64,000 bases of DNA from Parasponia andersonii (lineage: Eukaryota > Streptophyta > Magnoliopsida > Rosales > Cannabaceae), in assembly GCA_002914805.1 (NCBI GenBank), contig JXTB01000146.1:779832-843831 (forward strand). The letters are read 5' to 3'. Position numbers and translations under genes: made by a program. How positions within the stretch are numbered: the first letter of the stretch is position 1; each line of letters begins with the position of its first letter. Below the pieces are notes generated by a model. That model did no database searches, was not told where the DNA came from, and was given only the letters and a program-made list of their open reading frames with translations. Shown piece by piece: positions 57,626 to 64,000 of this stretch.

Positions 57626-58699
57626 TGATATTCATTTCTAATATAATGTTCTTTTTTTAGATTTTTTATTTATTTAAAGTTTTTAGATTCTAGCTAAAAT
57701 ATTTCTTGTATAGTTTTTAAATTCTAGCTAAAGTTTTTATTTTAGATATTGAATATTTCGTTCACAAAATGAGGTTTTTGGTTAAAATTGGATTATGCTT
57801 GTTTTGAGGAACAAAATGACAAATCTTTTATGATCCGTCTTAAGGATATACGGATTGACTGATCCAAAAATTAACAAATCTTTGCAAAATACTTTTCAGG
57901 AGGAAAAAAAAAATGGAAAAAACAGCGAAATCAGTGCTTTGATTTTAAGTGATATTCAAAAAGAAAGAATACCCTTTCCTGAGAAAGAAATGGCTAAAAA
58001 GATGCTTGTGTACGTATATCATAATCAAAAACGAAATAAAAAGACAATATTTGTATAAGGATGTTTTTCTTAGTTTTAATTAGTTGGTGAAGTTATCCTC
58101 CAAAAGAGTTAATTAGTGAAGAAACAATTAATTTTCCGAATACATTTTTCAGCGGATAGACTATAGAGTGGCCACCTGGGCAAAGACCTACTCTGTGGCT
58201 TAACTACACAATCTCATCGCTCGCGTTGTAAGCGAATTGACCCAACTGACGTTTACCATTTCCATTTCCATTTGCATGCGATAGCAAAGTTTTTTAAAAA
58301 AATAAAATATAAATATAAATAAAGAATAAAGTTTCTTATTTTTGGGAAAAAAATGAAAATAAGAGGAACAAGAGGAAGTAACCGCAAAAACATTTGAACA
58401 GAACATCAATCGGTGTCCTACACAATTCTTCATCCTCAAATTAGCTACACAAATCAGTGGCCTTATCTTTAGGGACTTTACTCTCTAGTCCCAGAGTTCA
58501 GTAAAGTGCAAAGCACATTGCTTTTTAGGCTTTTTTTTTTTTTCTAATTTACATATACATTTATACATATAGACTCTTTTTAGGCTATTTTTTTTTTTTA
58601 ATTTACATGTATATTTATGGGCACCAATTTAGTCCATAAGTTCATTTTGAAGGACTAAGTCCCTCGCAGCTTTATCACAACTAAATTTCTCCATAAAAA
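57626..58699. other. Spacer; no supported gene
   Basis: AT-rich. The plus frame 57855-58058 (67 codons, Lys-rich) and minus frame 58200-58439 have no recognisable domain. A short duplication 'tttttttaatttacat' occurs near 58540 and 58592. Confidence 0.45.
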
Positions 58700-59760
58700 A
58701 ATTAAGAATGTGTTGTCCCAAAATTAGCTAACTTAAGAGTCGGATAAATTGGGTTTTAAAAAGTTTTATAAACTTTCCAGTTTAAACAATTAGAATATGC
58801 AAGCAATGAATGAAATAAGTAAAAATAGCATATGAACAAACACAAAGTCAAAGTTAATAAATAAAAAAGATAGTGATAAAGAAAGTGCAAAGATTATTTT
58901 TACGAGATTTGACAACCACGACGATTTGCTTACGTCTGAGACCTTCGGCAACTAACTTTGAGTTTTCTACTGTTTAATCAAGATTATGGATTATGTATGA
59001 TCGACCCTTGTACAAACGGAGGGAATTCCTCTTAGGCACACCCTAGCCTTTATAATAGTCTTGACTCTGACTCTATTACGCCTAATCACGGATTGTTTAG
59101 ACTACGGTGTCAACCTTACCTCACAAATATAATTTTTGGATATTGATACACTTAGCAAGAATCTCTCTCTTCTAAATGTGTTTGATACAATGTAAACTTA
59201 TATAGAATAACTGCAAACACAAGATTTGATCTAGTTTTGGCTCAAAAGATTTTGTACAAAAATAAGATTTGAAAGTTTAATCATAAAATGTAGGCTAAAA
59301 AGACTGGAAAGAATGTTATAAGCAATATAGATATGTTCATGGATGTGTATCAAGTCTTAAAATGGCTTTTATTTATAAGTCTTTGTAAAAACTAGCCGTT
59401 TATGACCATTTAACACAGTCTTTGTCAACTAGAAATGATTTTCAATCGAGTCCTAAAAACTAACTGTTGGAAGTATAGCTGTAATGGTCATATTTTAAAA
59501 ATGGTCGAATTTTTTTAGTTATAGAATTAGTCAACTGAAAATTGCTACTATGATTTTAATATAATATCAGAGAATTATAATATTATTTTCAAAAATGTAT
59601 AATATTGATTTTCAAAACTTATTTAAGAGATATAAATATTTAAGTATTTTTAATTTAAAAAATCTTTTTAGAAAAATTTGAGCCATTAAAATATCATATA
59701 TTATGTGAACATTCATTCAAATACAAGAACTAAAAAAAAATATAACATATACTAGACTAA
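58700..59760. repeat. Possible degenerate LTR or retroelement leader
   Basis: The block near 58895-59000 ('ttttacgagatttgacaacc', 'gatttgcttacgtctgagac') has the style of the conserved leader inside many plant LTRs, as in elements B and D ('agtggttca...gcttacgtccactg'). TGTTGTCCCA at 58709 could be an LTR start. No second copy, primer site or coding part is visible. The ends are guesses. Confidence 0.3.
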
Positions 59761-62089
59761 GTCTTGTATTCTTGATCTTTGCTTCATGCTCTTTTTTCTA
59801 TTATCCACCCTAAATATCTTGTCTATACACTCAAGTAGATAATTAGTTTTTAATCATGTGTTTATTAGCTTCAGAACATGAGTATAAGATTGATACCTAA
59901 AATGTCAATAGAATGATTTAATAGTTGCTATCTAAGGACAATTAAATTGCCAAAATTTATAATTAGTTCACAATCTGTACTATATTTGAATATTTTAATA
60001 ATAAAAAAGATAAGAGTTTCAGGTCAAGACGAGTTGTCGTTTTTGAAAGATAATAATTTAAGAAGCTATTGAAAGCTAATATTCAATAAGCTTCAACGTA
60101 TGTCATAAACTTATCTAGAAAATAGATTAATGTTTAAGTAGGTACAATTTTTTTTTTTTTTGAGCTTTCGGAAAGGGCCGCAGAATGATAGAATGTATTT
60201 CTCTCTCATTCGTCTTCTTCGGCAAGAACCTCTATAAATCATTTGATATATTATTATAATTTTATGTATAACTCTCAATTTAATTAATCTTAGATATTCT
60301 ATTTACTTCCAGCATAGATTTGTTACACCAAAAAAAATTAATGAAATTATATATATCACTATACACAAAATGATTTATCACTAAAGAAAGCATAACTCAT
60401 GAAAATTGAACGAAAAGCTATATTAACTACGCCAAAAATTCTGTAAGACTTTTAGGTCAAAATCAGAATATGAAAGAGAAAGAAATAGAATCTAAGAGAA
60501 AATCGATATACCCATATGAGATTCTAACGATGTCTAATTGAATAGAGCAAGATATAAATTATTTAACTAGATCGAAATATGTTATTCTGTTTTACACCAG
60601 AGGACAAATTTCTCTTAACTAAGCTTTCTAGGTGGTTATCAACGGAGGCAAAGACAAATGAGGAAAGGAAAGGGATTGGCTTGGCTTTATACACGTTTTG
60701 GTAGGGATCTCTTTATCATTTGCTATTTAGCTTAGTAAATTCAAGATATAGCATTTGCCTCCGTTGGGCTTATGGCATGGAACCAACAAAAGGCTGAAAG
60801 GGTGCTTCAAGTAGTTAAATTGATATATAAATCACATAAAATAGATGACAAAAGCTCATTAACTTCCACCCAAAAAAAAAATAATAAGAAAAACTTATAA
60901 AAAGTATCCACACCTATTTAAGCTCAATATTCCAATCCAAATGTCATTTTAGGGGGGAAAAAGGAAGAAAGAAATTAAAGGTCTTTGATAAGAATGCTTG
61001 CAAAAGTGCACATAAGGTGTTGAAAAAATTCTAGAGATTGTCACATTTGGATATGTGCCCAATGTGCCATTTAATTTTAGTTTAAATTAAAATTATTGTT
61101 AATATTTTTTAGAGCAACAAAAGATGATGATAAATTTTTGTTATATTTTGCTAATAAGTTGACTTAGGGAAGAAAATAATTATTTGTTTTTGGCTTATCT
61201 CTTGAGTTAATTGTTTATGTACCAGGTCAAGAGATGTAGATTTACATAACTCATATATTACTCTGATAGTCATGATGCAAAGAATGAGTATCATAGTATA
61301 ATAGCAGCTAATATAGATAGATTATTAAAGCTCGGTTGAATACATAAAGAATTTAACAAAATCTGAATCAACCTTTAAAATAATTATTTTCTAGTTGTTA
61401 CTTGCTTCTTCTTCTTCTTCTTTTCATTCTATTCAGGCCAATAAACAAATAGATTGCAAGCAAGATAAAGATTTAAACGAGTTCTACATAATTAACTGAG
61501 AAAATTTGATAATAAAGAAAAAACTTGGCGACAATACTAAATTAGTGTAAACTTTCACTAATTAATACAACTTAAATTTATTATAGTATTAATTAAGTAC
61601 ATGAGAGTATATAATAATATTCTACTAAATAATATAGCCCACTCTTTTTTGTCAAATTAGGCTTAATGATAATGAGTTAATGTAAGCGTTCACTAATTAA
61701 TGTTAAATTAACCAAATGTAGTCTAACTTGAGCATGTGATGGTATGTATATGGTTTTTCGAAGCATTTTAGTTCATTGCATCGTTAAATTATCTTTAGTT
61801 GCATGAAGTTGATATGAATAATAATTAATGGAAATTTAACTAATAATAGTTTAGATTGAGTATGTGATTGTATGTAATAATGTTCTACCAAATACTATAA
61901 TCAACTACTTTATCAAATTACGAGAAGTAATATTATATTAATTTAAAATTTCACTAATTTATGCAAAATTAAAGTGTCGTTTGGTAAAGCTTTTTTTTTC
62001 TTAAACACAAAAATGTAAGTATGTTTTCTGGTTTTGTTTTCTGATTTTCAAAAATAAAAACAAGTTGGTAACTAGTACTTTTTACTTTT
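59761..62089. other. AT-rich spacer with small repeats
   Basis: There is a 13-bp inverted repeat CAACGGAGGCAAA at about 60640 and its complement at about 60762. A diverged repeated block ('ttcactaattaat', 'gagtatgtgattgtatg') occurs three times between 61545 and 61970. A Tourist/hAT-like end 'gtgtcgtttggtaaagc' occurs at 61974. No coding frame is supported. Confidence 0.4.
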
Positions 62090-62185
62090 AAAGATGAAAA
62101 TCAAAAGGGAGAGCAATAATAGAAAGAGGAGAGAGTTAAAGATGAAAATCAAAAGGGAGAGCAATAATAGAAAGAGGAGAGAGAG
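62090..62185. repeat. 48-bp tandem duplication
   Basis: Two adjacent near-perfect copies start at 62090 and 62138, each 'aaagatgaaaatcaaaaggg' through 'gaaagaggagagag'. Confidence 0.85.
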
Positions 62186-62309
62186 AATGAGGGAGAAAAA
62201 GCGGTATTCATCTAAATATCTAAATAAATTCAAAAGTGGTATTTTTAAAATAAAACTTTAAAAATGATATGTTTTAAATAATTTGATAAAAATTAGAGAA
62301 ATTTTGGTG

Positions 62310-62590
62310 GATGACCAATATTTTAAATTTAATTAAGTATATATCCACTTTTAAAATTTTATAACTAAATGTCCAGGTCTATTTATTTTTACACTTGATA
62401 GATAAACATATCTACTAATTTTAGTTACTGTGCTGAAATGTACTAAGTATATATTTTTTTATACTTGATATATAAAGTTTTATACGTGATATATAAACAT
62501 ATATACCGGATATTTTACTATAATATTTGACAAATGGATATTTACTTAAATTAAGTCCAAAATTTAGTCATATAAATATATGGCCAAATT
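62310..62590. repeat. Palindromic AT-rich element
   Basis: The left part ('ggtggatgaccaatatttta', 'aattaagtatatatccactt') is complementary in part to the right part ('ggatatttacttaaattaag', 'ccaaaatttagtcatataaa'), giving arms of about 50 bp. The middle has 'cttgatatataaa'-like repeats. Probably another MITE; boundaries approximate. Confidence 0.4.
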
Positions 62591-62699
62591 TACCATTTTT
62601 TACAGTATAATTTTCAAAAAATACCACTTTTAAAAATTTTATTTTAAAAGTACCATGTTTAAAAATTTAGGGAAAAAAAAAAAACTATTTTTACAAGGG

Positions 62700-63250
62700 A
62701 CTAGAAATCTCGTTCTTTCGGTTCCAACTGCTTGCCTTCGAATGAAAATACTTGGTATTCCTGTATCCACAAGCTAACCATTCAGCACGATATATTTGCT
62801 TCCAATATGATTATTCTCTATACAATAGCACTTTAACCTCCTCCTCCAAAGCTCTAATACACTGCATATTACCCAGAATGGCAGAGTCTCATTCAACTGT
62901 TTCGTATACTTCTGAAGTTTTTTCCTCCAGCCACCAAACTTCTCGGTACTCCATCCAGCTGAGACAAAATATCCCTAAAGGGATCCATACTCTAACCTAT
63001 CCCAAAACTTCCCCAGTTAGATTGAATAAGTTCCATACAATTATCCTCTCTTAACCAAAATGATTCAAACCTAAAAGGAACAGAACTCGGTATACCCAAA
63101 CTACATTTTTTATTCTCAGAAGAAAGCAGGATTGGTCGATGGTCAAAACGTGTAAAATCAAGATGCTCTACAAAAGCGTAGGAAATAAATATCTCCACCT
63201 TTCATCACACACAAATCTATCAAGCCCTTAACATTGGTCAATCCATCTCT
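62700..63250 (-). pseudogene. LINE (L1-type) fragment, endonuclease-to-RT linker region
   Basis: On the minus strand the frame at 62992-63198 has DHRPILLSSE and VPFRFESFWLRED, the end of the endonuclease domain and the linker of plant LINE elements. Further on, over shifted frames, are motifs of the type YWKQ..RAEWL..G.RNTKYFHSKAS, which precede the reverse transcriptase. The catalytic RT, the 3' tail and the 5' end are absent. LINEs copy their RNA at a nicked target; this fragment is inert. Confidence 0.75.
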
Positions 63251-63261
63251 CATATTAGAGA

Positions 63262-64000
63262 GTTAGGGTTTATGCCCTAAAAACACGTATAATTTAGATA
63301 TTTACTGAATTAATAAAATAATATTTTTCTATTTGAATTTGTACATAATTAGTATGTCTTTAAATATCAGAAAATCTCTAGTTTATTTATATGACTACAA
63401 AATTAGTATATAAGTGTTATATACATGAGGATTAAATTTATAAATAATAAACTAAATATAGTCCGTAATAATTAATTAAAGTTTGGGATCTTTAATTAAA
63501 TATTATAAGTACGGTCTATTAACATTGAGAATGTAATAGTCTTATCCAGACTATTGATGTGTTGACATCACAATGGAGGTACTTTATATAATTTGATTAT
63601 ATAGGACTAGACCAGACATGATTTGAATCTCACATAAATTCCTTAACTGTTGAGAGTTAAAATAATGTCACTAGATGATTATATGTAGATCAATCTTAAT
63701 CCTAAGTAGTTATAAACTCCTATTTATAACATTATATTCTTTGATATACTTGTTAAAGGTTTGTTTCCTAAACAGACTGAAATAATTGTATCTTGGGAGC
63801 ATGATGAGATGAGTAGCTAGGAATGTAGCTTACATATATGGAATCCATTCCTTCCATTAGGAATCTAGAAAGATGATTCCCTTGTGTATTGATTCAGGAC
63901 TTGAACAGTTTGAATACTCAATTTATAATAGATTTATAAATTAATTGTTCATTAGAAAATCAATGGTACACACGGATAAAGATATAACTGGAGAGTTAAA
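63262..64000 (+). repeat. Possible LTR running off the window
   Basis: It starts near 'gttagggtttatgccctaaa', a short palindrome often seen at the start of plant copia LTRs, and continues with LTR-like non-coding DNA to the window end. No second copy is in view, so this is a suggestion only. The other strand orientation is also possible. Confidence 0.3.

Noticed and set aside
60640-60780. MicroRNA precursor
   Set aside because: Pairing is only 13 bp plus scattered matches, with a large asymmetric loop; it does not meet the usual stem requirements.

Overview
The window looks like nuclear chromosomal DNA of a flowering plant, probably a eudicot. It is AT-rich, its two clear host genes are plant-specific families (a chloroplast LHC-like stress protein and a MIZU-KUSSEI 1 / DUF617 protein), genes are spliced with GT-AG introns, and most of the rest is plant transposon debris: Ty1/copia, Ty3/gypsy of the Tat type, LINE, MITE and Mutator-like. 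It is a draft assembly, with N runs at 30970-31571 and 42236-42570 and a single N at 1815. I saw no rRNA, tRNA, CRISPR array or bacterial-type feature.

Layout. 1-5 kb: palindromic and duplicated non-coding repeats, a MITE and a possible old LTR with a tRNA-Met-like primer site. 5.7-9.35 kb: 5'-truncated Ty1/copia (+) with an intact 3' LTR. 9.7-12.7 kb: a degenerate gypsy gag piece and three foldback/MITE elements. 14.93-27.49 kb: a complete Tat-type Ty3/gypsy element (element A) with two 832-bp LTRs, coding gag-pol on the minus strand. It also carries a spliced ORF in the opposite direction and two tandem-repeat arrays between pol and the 3' LTR. 28.77-30.26 kb (-): stress enhanced protein 2 (SEP2), two exons. 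30.87-33.3 kb: a minus-strand copia interrupted by a gypsy element (element D), both cut by an assembly gap. 34.48-35.28 kb: an 800-bp Mutator-like element with about 90-bp TIRs holding a 155-codon ORF. 37.13-42.20 kb: an internally deleted gypsy element (element B), inserted in a TA tract between two MITE ends. 42.57 kb: an LTR fragment of the element A family. 44.65-45.13 kb (-): a three-exon gene for a 79-residue protein I do not recognise. 46.08-55.66 kb: a third Tat-type gypsy element (element C) with its own 100-bp tandem array. 56.64-57.42 kb (-): MIZ1-like gene. 58-64 kb: mostly AT-rich spacer, possible LTR remains, palindromic elements and a LINE fragment.

Functionally, only three loci look like working host genes: SEP2, the small three-exon gene and MIZ1-like. 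The retroelement reading frames are all broken by stops and frameshifts. Many stops in element A are TAG at positions where related elements have Gln or Trp, the pattern expected from deamination of methylated CHG sites. The less ordinary items are the small three-exon gene, the ORF inside the Mutator-like element, and the spliced antisense ORF plus 100-bp arrays of the Tat elements.
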